A stretch of DNA of 64,000 nucleotides from Certhia americana. Its lineage: Eukaryota > Chordata > Aves > Passeriformes > Certhiidae. The stretch lies in the NCBI GenBank assembly GCA_018697195.1, contig CM031858.1, positions 126,005,221 to 126,069,220 of the forward strand. The letters run 5' to 3'. Below, piece by piece: positions 51,722-64,000 of this stretch (positions within the stretch are counted from its first letter, which is position 1; every line of letters starts with the position of its first letter). The position numbers and the translations under genes are program-made. The notes beneath the pieces were generated by a model. That model made no database searches, was not told the origin of the DNA, and worked only from the letters and a program-made list of their open reading frames with translations.

Positions 51722-53372
51722 CAATATTAATACATTGATGCAGAAATTGATGCCTTGTGCAATTAGACAGATATCAGGACAGATCACATTGTCATGTCAA
51801 TCTATTAATGATCATATCAACTAACAGCAACTTTATCTTCTGTAGAAAAACAAAACCTTCATATATACTGTAGAATATACACTTAAAGCAGGAACACAAT
51901 TTTTAAAATGAAAAGAAAAAATTGCAATATACTTGCAAGAAGGTAAGGTAGGAATACATTATTAGATCAATATTGCAGCTCATATCAAACTCCTGAAATA
52001 ATTTCAAATGATAGGATCTTATAAGTTCTTAAATTCCTGCATTTCCTAACTTTATATTCCTTGACTTTGCCAACTTACTTATCTTTTTCCAATATAGTGT
52101 TTTCTGAATGTGTATGTGTACAGTTTATATTTACTCTGTTGAGGGAGATTACATGTCTAGACAAATATATTTGAAGTTTCATTATGAAATATGCAATAAT
52201 GGTAGCATAAAAATACAACTATTTGTGAAAATTGCTTTTGGAGCATTGCCTTGTAACTTCTTATTGAAGCTATAAATTTTGTACCATACCTTCTATTTGC
52301 ACCAATGCATGAGGAAGTATCAGAATAAGATTTCAAATTATAAGCATGTTTTAATGAACAAAACACACCACTCAAGCTTGGTTGTATCTGTATCACAGCA
52401 GAAGCTCTGGAAGGAAGTCCTCTGGTTTTGGTGACATTCATCTTCCCATATATGTTCACATATTTCATTTAGAACAGTAACTTTTCTTTAAGGACTTATT
52501 GTATTAGGCAAATTTTATCTAAGATCTTTAAAACTTTACAAATGCTTATATTTTAGTAATGATAGGAAAGGAAAACTTTATTGGTTTGTGTAGCCAAAGC
52601 ACAGACATCTCCAGCAATGGAAGTGAGATTAACATTTTATTCAAACCAGAGATTGAGCTTCATCCTCAAATCCACATGACTTATATGCAGATTTCAACCC
52701 ACCATTAGCGTTCAAGATTCTGCAGTAAAGTATGTATTCACTAATAACAATTATTATTTTTCAAAACAATACACACAATGTAAATATTTAAATTCTTTTC
52801 AATGTGAAATCATCTAAAGTATTTGCATGCATTATCCCATGAACTCATTCAGTCAGATCCTATCACCAGCATTATATTGAAAATATAATCAGTGAAAAGA
52901 TCTTTATGCATTTTAAAATATTCTTTCTATTAACATTTTTTTTCTCTCATTCTCATAATGTGGTATATAAGACTTCTGTTATTCTTGAGGTATGATATCA
53001 TTGTCGTTGTGTCTTTTTTGTAAGGCCCCAGGAAGTTCTTAATCTTGGAGGGTTTCTTTATGTATCTATCTTCTTCAACACCTTTTAACAAATCTCAACC
53101 TAAATAGAAGGAAAAAAAGGGTCCTTATTAATAGAATAATAAGAGCTTGTTTCAGAGCAGGTGGAGAAGAAAGAGACATCAAAGCTAAGTTAACAAATAG
53201 TGAACTTATAGTTAAGTCTTTGAAAAGCTCCATTTGTAGGCAAAAATTTAAACAGACATGCAGCTAATTTTGATTTTTAAATTAGCTGACTGTCATAGAA
53301 GTAGTTATGTTCCAAGAGTTAAAGAGAATCTATGAGAAGCTGCTGAAGTCACTCCTTCATATACTACATTAG

Positions 53373-53398
53373 ATATATATATATATGTGTATATATGT
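53373..53398. repeat. (TA)n microsatellite with TGTG interruption
   Basis: Alternating TA units interrupted by GTGT, ending before ATATGTGAAATCC. Confidence 0.75.
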
Positions 53399-55349
53399 GA
53401 AATCCTATATAGTACATGACCTTATCTTTTATGATATATAGTGTCAGATAAGATATAAATTTCTTCTTAAGATAAAAAGTGGGGTTTTTTTTAACAAACC
53501 CCACATACTAGACTACAACTCAATCATTAAAAATTAAGATAGTTATTTTCACAAGCCAGAGTAAAAATAATAATTTTTGGTTTTTAAGAAACCAGATGTT
53601 AGTTGATATAAATTAATGGAAAAATATTGCTTGAGCTAGTGTGGTTTAAGCACAGTTTCATTTGCATATTCAGTCTCAGCCTAGCAGATACAAAGCTTGC
53701 AAGGTTTGTGGTGTGTTAGGGGGTGATATGACTTCTGGCTTTGGTTAAGAACCTCCTTAGTTGTGCAGGTAAGGACTTGTCAACCTCCAAAATGCACATC
53801 TTTTCAAGGTCTCTAATTATAAGTTTATATGACCACATAATTAAATTAAGTCAAGTCCTACAATTCACTTGTTTGTCTCAGAATAATAGGTATATCGTGG
53901 ACAAAAATTTAATGTGGAGTTGAAAAGCGAGCATTTCATCTTGGTGAAAAATACCTTTCTTACTTTATTCTGAAGTATTATATCAAAAAATGCTAAAGTA
54001 CCAGGTAAGATAAAGTGATTTCTTGAAAATCAGTATTGATGTTTTCTGAAGTCAGATTCCCAGACAATTAATAAAGTCAAACTTAACTAGCTAGTAATAT
54101 ATTATGAGAGTTTCAATTCAACTGGCTGCTATAGAAAGACATCTGCAATTGCCACTTTTTGGCATCTGTAATTATATAACAAGCATAGCCAAAATTTTAT
54201 CATGTTCAAGGAGTGCAGTTAAGAAAACAAGTTATTGCAACATAAATTAAGCCAGAATTCTGTATATTTCTTTTCCATTAACACCTAGAGGAATCTTGCC
54301 ATCGTCTAAATTTTTGCTAATTTGCCCACTTGTGCTTTGTCAAATCCCAACACAAGGCATTTTCCTCATCTTATTATTAAAGCTGCTTATAAATTAGAGT
54401 ATTATGGATTGTGGTGAAATTGTGCAGCTAGTGTGATAGAAAGAGTCCTAATCCAAACCAGTAATTTTCAAAAACTTTACCAAAGAAAATTTAATTAGAA
54501 TATTTAGGGATACATTAGTTCTTTTTTATTTTAAATAATAATCTTAATGGATTTTAAAATATTTTAGTTTCATATTTATTTAGAAACATTAATGATGAGA
54601 AATTTCCTGTTACACAACAGAAGGCAGGAAATGAGAGAGAACTTTTTAATTCAGTTTCTAGGCTCCATACACCTGTATCTCTTACTAAACATCTATTAAT
54701 TAATTCATGTGGTGGGGACTTTCCTATTTGTACTTTCCCATGATTATTAGAGATGAATGTGATACTGATTGCACTTTGGAAATAAGCTCTAGCATTACTT
54801 ACTTTCATATTTGTTTTAAAGCTCAAAATAAAAAACAAACCCAAACACTGAAGTGCAGATAAGGGTTACCATATTTCCTTTAGAGAAAGCTGAGAATATG
54901 AAAATAATTTTCCTGTTGATGTAAATTATCCATTTATTATGAGTCATTTCTTCTACATATGTGCAATACAGTTAACCTTCCTTGAGTAAAATGAAAAAAT
55001 CTAGTTGATTTCACTCATGAACTTCAACCTTTGACTGAGGATGAGAGCATAGTCACATCTTATGGAACACATTGAAGACTGTTACCTCCTGCAAATATGT
55101 AGAAGAATGGTATGAGATAGAAAAAACCCTTGTAGAAACTGCAAAGGTACTGGGCAGGGAAAGGAGCACAGTATCTAGTAGCAGGATGTGTATTCCCAAC
55201 AGAAAGAGTTGGTGCCTAGACCTGTAAAATTCCCTTCTACTCTCCTTTTTTTTCTCTCTTTAAGGTTTCAGTTTCACATGCAAACTTCCTTCTGTCCCTC
55301 TACAATGCTAACTGCTAACATATCTGAAAAATTTTCACTGATCCTTTGT

Positions 55350-55472
55350 AATGATATAATTATTCAGGTTGGAAGAGAATTTTAAGATCCTCAAGTCCAG
55401 CTCTTAAACCACCATGACTATGCTCACTACTAAACCATATCACCAAGTGCCTCATCCACATGTTTTTTTAAA
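55350..55472 (-). mobile_element. CR1 LINE 3'-end fragment, reverse orientation
   Basis: Read on the plus strand, this is the complement of a CR1 3' end. CAGGTTGGAAGAGA is followed by TTTAAGATCCTCAAGTCCAGC, then CACTACTAAACCATATCACC, AAGTGCCTCATCCACATG and a T run. The order and spacing match the terminal ~120 bases of a common avian CR1 subfamily. It is a different subfamily and an older copy than the one at 21986. Only the 3' end is present, with no coding capacity. Confidence 0.8.
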
Positions 55473-58400
55473 ATTTAATAAAATACAAATAATTCCATAG
55501 GCAAATAATAAAAGGCAAGAAGTCCACCCAAAGCTAATGTTTATTTGAAGTTAAGGGTAAATTTAAAAGAACTTCTGGCCTGGACATTTCTTGACATGGT
55601 GACCAATATTTGCAATTGATGCAAATTGGTAGGATGTCTCCACTAAATCAATGGAGAATTGTTTACCTGGTTGTACTCTCTTCTTAACTTTTTCACAGCA
55701 AATGTGATAGGATTTACTCCCTTTCAGTGATAAATTGTGTAAAATAGGATGGTTGGTTCTATACTGGGAAGGTCATTTCAGACTTATTTCAGAATAACTA
55801 ATGGAGCTTTGAAAATGTTAAAGTAATGCGTGTGTGTGGCGTATGCAGACAGTGGAAGAAAATGCTATGCACATGAAACCCAAGCACAGAAATTATGAAC
55901 TTGAAACTATCTTTTCAGTGAAAGCTATTTAGCTCTAGAGCCTCTCCTTTGCATTTTGAGAGGATTTAGAAGAATGCATTATTCATAGCGAAACAGCAGT
56001 TAAAAAGTCAGTTGTTTCTGATGGAAGGTGGTGGACAGAAGCTTGCATATTTTTTAGCTTTTCATGTTACTGCTGCAGAAAAATCTGTCTCTTGCCTTTA
56101 ATACTGTATTGATTATAATCAATCAGACATTTTAAATAGACTAAGGTATGCCCTACTTAGCAAAAAATGCACTGACAAAGAGAGTGTATTAATGAATCCT
56201 AGAAATTTTGGCATTTATTAGGCCTGCTGAGTCTTAAATGTGAAGGATAAATTTGGTGTCGTTCAATAACCCAATTTTTAGACTGATTATTAGAGACAAA
56301 ACGGAACATGTTATTATGTTAAGTCTTGAGAAGGGTTAAATAACAGAAGAGTTTAAGAGTTACAGTCGTCAGATGTTCAGCTGTCAAAACACCATTTTTC
56401 TGACTGTTTTGTTTTGGACCAAGAATTGTGATTTGTTCTGGGAAGTATGCTTTGGAGACTTCATGTCTGACAGGGGTTAAAGGATCACACCATGCGAGAC
56501 ACAATTTTAACTCTAGGATCAGATCTTTTGAGAAAAAAATATGGGGTCTTTCTCTGTTGATAAAAATATCCATAGGTTAAAAAGTCATTATTGTAACACT
56601 TCTTTTTCCTTTTTTGTGTTTTAGAACCAATATTATTTTTCCCATCGGTATGTGTAATGAGCCATAGCTGATACAGGGTACTGAAGTTAATATCTCTGAA
56701 GCTCAGCTTTTCAGTATGAAAGAAGGGGGGGCAGGTGGAGAATTAACACATATGTCCAGATTTTACCCTTTGTATATGTATATTGAAGGTACCTGAGTCT
56801 CAGCTGTCACCCCATGGATAGAGTATAAGATGATAAATGGGAAGATATTGTTTTGTTTTTGACCTAGTGGTGTAGGTATACCCCAGAGTGTTTCTGCTTT
56901 TTTGTTCTAGTTATTCTATTTATTTGGCTAGTTAGAAGTAAAGGCACTCTTTGTTGATGGAAGGTATCATAATTAAACTGCAATTATAAAAGAAGAGCTG
57001 TGCAGCAGGAAATGGGAATAAGACAGTTTGCTTCTACCTTGTTAGGGAGTGCCTACACCGCTGGCAGCTCATTCAAGACTGATAAATATGGATCTTTGAG
57101 ATGATACTATAATATCTCTGAAAATAATAATACAAAGGAAAAATTTGAATTTGAATAACTACAGTGCAGAAGCTTTGTGAGCATGAATAGGAAGATATAA
57201 TGGATAAATATTTTCACACAAAGTTTTATTCAGCTTCATTTGAATTCATTTCTGAGGCCTGAGGAAGCTGCCCTTAGTGAAGGACCTAAGACCTTGAAGA
57301 GCTAAATCAGAAGTATCTGTCAACTTGCTTCTCACTCTTGTGATTCCTCAGATTAGCAGCTGTTTTGATTTGGTCTAATGGCTCATAAAAGGAATTTTTT
57401 AAGCAGGAATTCTCAAAGTAGGGAAAATTCTGATTGTAATTTTTCAGGGTCCTGGCAAGTACCATTAGGTACAGGATTAAGATAACTGCTGGTAGTTGCT
57501 GTTTATTCTCCCATATTGGCAGGATCCTAAATTGTCTTAAAAGGCAGCTTTTCCTGAACTCTTCAATGCTACGAAAAAGGCATGTTTGTTGCTAAAATGT
57601 GGCCTCTGTAGAATCTGCCTCTGTGTGGTGATTCAAAAATAAATGGTATCCAGTCAGGCTAAAGAATAATAATGTTAGTATGGGATTAATAAAACCTATG
57701 GGTGACAGTTGTGTGGTATAAACATTCCCTTTTCTTCTTTGAAATTTTTATGAAAAGGTGCACAAGAGGTCCTTGTCATGTGCTTCCAATGACTACTGCT
57801 TAGTTGCCCCAGCAATGAAGAGACATCTAGCAGAGGTTGCAAGATTTGGATTCACTGATTTAATCATAAGAATTTCTGTACACAATGCCATTAAAGATGA
57901 TTTACTGGCATTTTCAATCAATCTAAAGCTTGAATGCAAATCCCATTCTGTGGGGTCTAAATACCCTTTGTTTTCACTGGGGTCAGAGTGGATTTGCAAC
58001 TCAGTCTACATCTATTGACTCCCCTGATGGTTCTAATGCTTTTGAACTGTACCTTTCAAAGCCTTGGGTGTTTTTTGGTTTTTTTTTTGTTTATCCATGC
58101 CTGAAATAAGAATAAACTTCCAGTAAACCCTTCCGTCATCAAAATTCTTGCTTGTGATTCATAGTGTTACCCATTATTCTAAGATTTAAAAGCAAATGTT
58201 TTAATATCTGTGCTTTCAACCACTGCCACAAAGTTGTCTACAGATATGTTGAAAACATAACCTCTGCTACTGGTAAAGCTACAATCTGTTCTGGATGTTG
58301 TGCTCAGTCAAAAGTCACTCAAACTGGTAAGAAGAGAAAATGAGGGTTGGAACATATGGAATAAGTGATTTCTCCACTCTGTATTTTATTTTTGGCAGTA

Positions 58401-59231
58401 CACTTGCAGGTAGCAATATTGCCTACTCTTACATTGATGAACACATGTTCTGAAAGAGAGGGAAAAGAAGCTTTTTCTTCTGGAATAACACATTGACTGG
58501 TTGAGACTTGGGGGAGTTGAGTGGTTTAAATAAATAAGCAGTGGTTTCTGTAAGGATGGTATTTTCTTATGTACAGCTAAGAGATTTTTGCTGATAGAAA
58601 GTGACAAAAGAGAGGCTTGGAAATGAATCAAAGGTAGGTGCTGCTCACGCTGGGCCTGTGTCTGAGGTTACCTCAGATCAGACAAAAATGAGACAGCTCT
58701 CCCTATGTAAGGATGGTTGGATTGGTCTAGTTAGGAAAAAACACAATGAAAAGCAACCAAAATTTTCCTACATCCATATTTAACAAAAAATACTAAACAA
58801 TAAGCTTTTTTTGTCACGGGAAATATTTTGTTATGACATGATGGTTGATCATTGATCTTTCTCTCTGCTGATGGAACAACTCTCTTGGGAGGCAAATATA
58901 ATCAATATCTATCTTATCTGTTTGACAAACTAAAAAAACCCCAAAAATCAAGAAACAGACTTCAGCTTTTGTTTCAATGATTTAAAGCACATTTTCTAAC
59001 TTTTTATTTGAAAAATCTGCTTATAAACCTAGTCTAGAAAAATGCTGTTTTTATAAGATTCAGGAACATGTTTCATTTGGAAAGAATGAATTATTGCCAG
59101 CAGACAACTGTAAATACATAAAATGTTCAAGGTTTTTGAGGCTTGGCTCAAATGCCAGCACAAAATCAATGACAAAAATCAATGTCTTATATGTGCAATA
59201 CTTTACTTAATCATTTTAAAAAATTATTTCA

Positions 59232-59314
59232 AGAGCCAGATCCAGAGCAAATTTTCAGAAATAGCTCAGCTCCTATAGAGTGCTATTGATTTACTCCCGT
59301 GCTAGATCTGGCCC
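59232..59314. repeat. Possible ancient amniote palindromic interspersed repeat
   Basis: An 80-base unit framed by exact complementary ends, GCCAGATC (59235-59242) and GATCTGGC (59305-59312). Between them AGCTCAGCTCC and ATTGATTTACTCC resemble parts of an old repeat seen in turtles, crocodilians and birds, whose copies begin with CCAGATCC and end with GGATCTGGCCC. It is decayed, and the family name is not certain. Confidence 0.4.
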
Positions 59315-60703
59315 ACTGTGGTAACCAAATTTCGTATAAATGTATCTTTTAATGTATTTATTTATTTATTAGTGCTGAATATCATTGCATTCTGCACCAC
59401 CACAAAAGTGGATTATGTTTGTGGCAAGTTCTTTACATACACAGAATCTGTAGTTGTGTCTGACATGGAACAAAATTGCACTTGACATTTACAAGCTCAG
59501 GATTGAATTTTCCATTTCATTTTGTGTAATTTGGAAAAGCAATTCATTGCTTAACTTACACTGATGATTATAACTAGTAATTTGCATGAATGATTAGGAT
59601 ATCCTTTGTGAGTTAGGGATTCTCAATGAAATTTAAAGCAAGTATGAGCCTTAGAATTTTTCTTTCTATGTTGATTTGATATAGATTGATTAGATTTATC
59701 AAAGGAGCATAAACCACTTAGTATCATGGTTTAAAAATTTTGTAAAGGTATATTAGGAAGGTACAGAACTTCTAATTGAGATCACTATGTTTCTTTGCAT
59801 TGAAATAGGGAAAAATAAATAGGGTAGACTGTTTAGAAACAGTTTCTTAAGCTTAATTTGGTGTGTCTTGTGGTTACCCATCCATACTATTGCAGTACTG
59901 GGGTTATTAGGTGGTGCAAATGCTGTGCATTGCAGTGCTGGGTGTGGAATGAACAGCAGAGTAAATTTTCTGGTATAGGTGAAGAGTAGGACTTTCAGAA
60001 ATGATAATTGTTATGCTATTGACATGATTTGCTGCTGATTGTGCTCATCATTTCTAAAAAATCAGGAAATATTTTAACTTGAGGAAACTCAAGTGGAAGT
60101 TAAAATATGTTACCTTATAAAACTGATTATGTTAGTATTATTTTTTTGGTATTATTGTACTTTCTCAGTTCCTGACATCATGCATTTGAAAACCGTTACT
60201 TAATACTTAATCAAGGTAATTCTTCTCATTTAATATCAGTCATCCCAATCCTCATGAAAAATATCCTTTTAGCTAAGTAGTGATTTTCAGCCAACTAAAA
60301 AATTCAGACTGCATCAAGTATGCCTTTTTTCATTTTTGGAAGACTGTACATTTTTAAGGTAAGTAACCTGGCTTTTGCCATGTCTTTAATTGTTATACTG
60401 TTTCCTCTGATTAATAACTAATACTTCCTTTAATTTTCTTTCTGTCTGTGACATCTCTTTTTTTTTTTACATTGCTATAGCCTGTATTTAATAGCTAGAT
60501 ATATTATTGTACAGAATATATTAATTAGATCATACAGCAGTTAATACCATTGGGTGAGAAGGCTGAAGCAAGGTAATTTATCCTGCATAAAAAGGAATCA
60601 TGAATCATGGCCAGCTGCTCTTTGTGCACAAGTAGTTAATGTGGATTTTCATACTTAAAATATGAAGTTGTCTTATGGTGTTTTTTGTCATATTTCTGAG
60701 GAA

Positions 60704-60731
60704 AAATGGAAGAATTAAAATTCTTCCATTT
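60704..60731. repeat. Perfect hairpin, 13-base arms, 2-base centre
   Basis: AAATGGAAGAATT (60704-60716) and AATTCTTCCATTT (60719-60731) are exact complements separated by AA. The complementarity stops abruptly at both ends. No known element or small RNA is recognised; the loop is too small for a microRNA precursor. Confidence 0.8.
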
Positions 60732-63653
60732 GCAAAGCTCATTAATTATGTAATGATACTAATTCCAGGATCAGACATCAAATGTTAAGGCATAGTCTTT
60801 TTGAGGTCTCTTCTGATTTACTTTCATAATTCTGAAATTAAATTGAAGTAGTAAATAATACAATGCATTGTCAGGTTTTTTAAATATTCGAGGCAGCTCC
60901 TTTAAAATTCAGCATTATATTACTGGATTATATTTTATTTGTTATATATTTGTCTATGCTGTTTATTACTCCTTTCTGTCCTTTTGTGATCGCACGATTA
61001 ATTTTTGTAAAAGATTAAAAATACAGAATGTTATCAATGTTAGTTGCTTCACAACAACAATATCAGCCAATATCTCATTCATAAATTTATGACAATATAA
61101 ATTAAATTCCACCATCAAAAAGATGAGTATTTCTCAGCAAGGAAAAATTAATTTGTGACTAATTAGTACTGGAACTCTGTTATTCAGAAGTTTAGCATTC
61201 ATGGTATTGTCTAATTCTTTTATGACCTTGAACAGCATTACCATGTTATGAATTAAATAAATAAATATCATGGACAGGCATTTTTTGTTATTTATATTTA
61301 AACCTTGGAGTACAGTTATAGGGTTTTTTGTTCCCTGTGTAGTAATGGAACTTCATTCATTATTGTTATAATTGGATTCATTGTAGGGGAAATAGTTTCT
61401 TTATGGTTATCTCATGAAGATTATACAGTGACTGGAAAATACCCTTAAAAATGGAGAATATAGAGGGACCACTTTGAAAACTGTGGAAGAAATGTAATAC
61501 CAGTCATAAGAAAATATTTGCTTCATTCCTGGCATTCATTCACAACAGTTGTGTGTGACATTTGTGTAAAAGGGCGTATGGTTATGTTCACACTCCTTGA
61601 AGTGTTTCTCTGTGCCAGAGGGCTGTTCAAAAATTCCTTTTGCTGCCAGAAGCCAAGGAGTTATTACCACATTCAGAAACTGCCAGGAAAGCTGGGTCCT
61701 GTCCTATTTCCCCTGGCCATTCTTTGTACTACTTGTGAGAAAGGGAAATTGTGTCCCCCACTGCACCAGCTCAACATCACTGAGGGATCTCTCCATGCTG
61801 TGCTCATCACCCCTGCATCCTGTTCTCTGCTGTGTTGGCATGCTGTGAAGCAACCGCAGGGCTCCGAAGCCTGCCTGTTGGATGTAGGTGAACATTTATT
61901 CACAGCTGTGAAATAAGCCTTGTAGAGACAAGTGTTAGACATGAGAGAAAGAGGAAAAAAAAAGAGTAAATCCTCATTCTGCGTTAGTTAAAGGAAAGCT
62001 TTTTGTTAAAATCTGAGAGCCATTGTCTTGGCTACATTGCAATGATGATCCTGCCTGAAGCTGCTTCTTTTCTAGACAGGCTTATACCAGAATCAGTATG
62101 CTTACCAAGAGATCCACTGGCCAAATTCACTTTGCTTATGCCAAACTAAAGTAAACAAGAATGGCCATAACTCTTACAAAGTAGAATTTTGGGAATGGTG
62201 TCATGTCTCAAGTTGAATTGCTACAGCTGTCTCAAAATATGTGGCTTTGTAAAGAAGGAACATTTTTCACATTAGCTGTACTGAGCTAATCGCTATTCTC
62301 TTTACAGCTATAAAGATTTGCATTGTCTTGCTCACATCTGTGTTTTCTGAAGCACTGCATTCTTATGGTCTTCTAAGAACTGGTGCAATAATATAGCATT
62401 ACATTTCAGTAGTTGAGAAAGATGAGTCTCAAGCCTTACTAGAGTGAAATTCCCTTTTTTTTTTACATAGAGATTTGACTGATGCATAGAATAACCTGTA
62501 TTTGATGAAACTGCTCTTCAAGTGGGAGTGGGACAGACTGCACAGTGGTTTTTTGGCAACAAAGTCAGTTTGATGAATACAAGGTAAGGTGACAGATTGA
62601 ATGGTACAACCAAATCCATTATTACAATTGCTTTCCTAGTTCAAAATGCAAGTCCAGTAAAGACAACAAATACTTCAACTGAATAGCACATTAGAGTAGT
62701 TCTGCCATAATCCCTTTTTTAAGAGGTAAGGGGAACTGATTTTCCTTCTCCCCAGGAGGTAGGAAGCCATGTCTACTAAGGCTGGGTGAAAAAGACTGAA
62801 TGTCATCTCTGAGAAAGTGGGCAGGAGTCAAGTAAATTTGCCAAATATGCTCAGATTAGAGCTGTCATTTGTCTTTGACTGAACAGATGGAAATAGAGAA
62901 TGAAGACCATAGCCTTCAAATGTCATTGGGAAAAAAATTCAGAAGAAAACAGAAAACCCATCTAGGAAAAGAAGCAGCATGATAGCTAGCCCTAGGCCTT
63001 GTGTTTGTTTAAAATTGGAGGACTGGTCAGACAACTATTTCAGGTAGATCTTGTATATGTGTGTGTTACTAATGAAAGGTAATTTTCACAGTACAAGTAT
63101 TTTATGACTAAGAAAAAATTGCCAGTATTTTTTTGTAAGTCACTTAGCTGTGGTCTGAGAAAATAATCCATGAAAGCAGTAGAATATTCCTGTATATTGT
63201 ATTTCATTTTAATGAAATTAAAATTATGAACTACAATAACTGACACCATAATTTCTCTTACTATCTTGGATTATTTTGACACATATTTTTCCTGCGAGAC
63301 TTCACACAATGTTTGAATTGAGTTCACATGCAACTAGGTACCTCAGGTTTTGTACATATTCTCTTTGAAACATTTGAACCCATATTTTCTTCTTAATATT
63401 TTCATTGCAATTAAACCAGGATAGTATCCAGTCATGGAGATTGTCCAAATATAATGCATATTTTTAAATATTAAAATTGCTGTGCAAGTTAATCTATACA
63501 TCAAGAACAAGGCTAGAAAATACATGGGGCGTAGTAAAAAGAATAATAAAGAGAACAAGGAATTTGCAAATGAACATGATAGGAGTGTCAAATTGGGAAG
63601 TATTGCACTGCAGGGAGTTTACATCTGAAGCTTTTGTGGAAATAATCCTGAGA

Positions 63654-63669
63654 TTTTTTTTTTTTTTTT
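63654..63669. repeat. Poly-T tract (T16)
   Basis: A simple homopolymer near the right end of the window, with no element recognised. Confidence 0.8.
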
Positions 63670-64000
63670 GTATAATAATATCACTATTGATATTGGTACA
63701 TTTTTTGAGTATGCTTGTGAAATTTGCTCATATAGGCAGAAATACATCAATAATAAAGCAGAAGTGGGGCATCATATAGGATATAGTGAATAATGGCTGT
63801 GGTGATTGAAAGGCAGTTAAATATGAGGGGATGGTCACTCATTAACATAATTTTTCTGCTCCCTCTTCCATTTCTGTATATTTTTGCTTTTATTAATATT
63901 GGATAGTTTATATTTTGTTTTGACAGTGGTCAATTTTTAAGGTTTTTTCACCTCACATCCATTAGACAAATCGTTTTTTAACACAAACTGGGAAATGGTG

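Larger units (their letters stand above)
39200..55345. other. A+T-rich non-coding stretch, no exon recognised
   Basis: No coding exon, tRNA or other RNA gene could be supported. The longest ATG frame is 162 codons (41004-41492) and has no domain or homopolymer-free conserved look. If the CpG-island gene is transcribed rightwards, this would be its first intron. The stretch contains an ATT microsatellite, a purine-rich tract, short direct repeats and AT-rich tandem units listed separately. Confidence 0.65.
55473..64000. other. A+T-rich non-coding stretch, no exon recognised
   Basis: No gene could be supported. A moderately G+C-rich patch at about 61580-61900 has overlapping frames on both strands (up to 132 codons) but no recognised family. 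A balanced-composition, homopolymer-free patch at 57760-58020 is a candidate conserved non-coding element. Other contents are listed separately. Confidence 0.65.

Noticed and set aside
60239..60358. Possible exon between an acceptor-like ATATCAG and a consensus donor AAG|GTAAGTAA
   Set aside because: All three frames contain stops and no transcript evidence is available. Consensus donors occur by chance at this density.
61518..61916. 132-codon plus-strand frame in a G+C-richer patch
   Set aside because: Frames on both strands are open and no domain is recognised. Probably an unclassified repeat or unique non-coding sequence.
1..64000. tRNA, rRNA, known microRNA, CRISPR arrays, bacterial operons, complete retroviral genes
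   Set aside because: Looked for by eye on both strands and not found. Short hairpins present lack the loop and arm lengths of microRNA precursors, and no regular repeat-spacer array exists. A covariance-model search (Infernal/Rfam, tRNAscan-SE) would be the decisive check.

Overview
The window is vertebrate nuclear DNA, almost certainly from a bird. The clearest lineage marker is a 3' fragment of a CR1 (chicken repeat 1) LINE at about 21986-22497. It ends in the diagnostic avian tail (TTCCAACCCAAACCATTCT followed by decayed ATTCTATGAT repeats). A second, reverse-oriented CR1 3' end lies at about 55350-55472. Interspersed repeats are sparse, there are no SINE arrays, homopolymer and simple-sequence tracts are short, and most of the window is A+T-rich. 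All of this fits a bird macrochromosome gene desert or long intron.

Layout. Positions 1 to about 34600 are A+T-rich non-coding DNA with scattered microsatellites, one probable avian retroviral solo LTR (about 14143-14716), one CR1 copy and a strongly G-poor stretch (about 25560-26345). From about 34600 the composition changes. A TATA-like box on the minus strand (34865-34876) sits at the shoulder of a large CpG island (about 35200-36613), which runs directly into a 775-base assembly gap (36614-37388). The gap is followed by a 47-base T run. Next comes 37436 to about 39200, which looks like promoter-proximal, non-coding transcribed DNA of an unidentified gene. It includes a candidate splice donor after 38338 and two tiny overlapping upstream-type ORFs. 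From 39200 to 64000 the sequence is again A+T-rich and non-coding, with short repeats, one CR1 fragment, one ancient palindromic repeat and a perfect 28-base hairpin.

No protein-coding exon, tRNA, rRNA, CRISPR array or intact mobile element could be supported. The open frames in the window are short, have no recognisable domains, often overlap frames on the other strand, and are about what A+T-rich random sequence gives. The biological centre of the window is the CpG-island promoter. Its most informative part, probably including the transcription start, is hidden in the gap. I could not identify the gene, and I did not find a new multi-gene system. The findings are leads on promoter architecture, assembly quality, and small repeat or hairpin structures.
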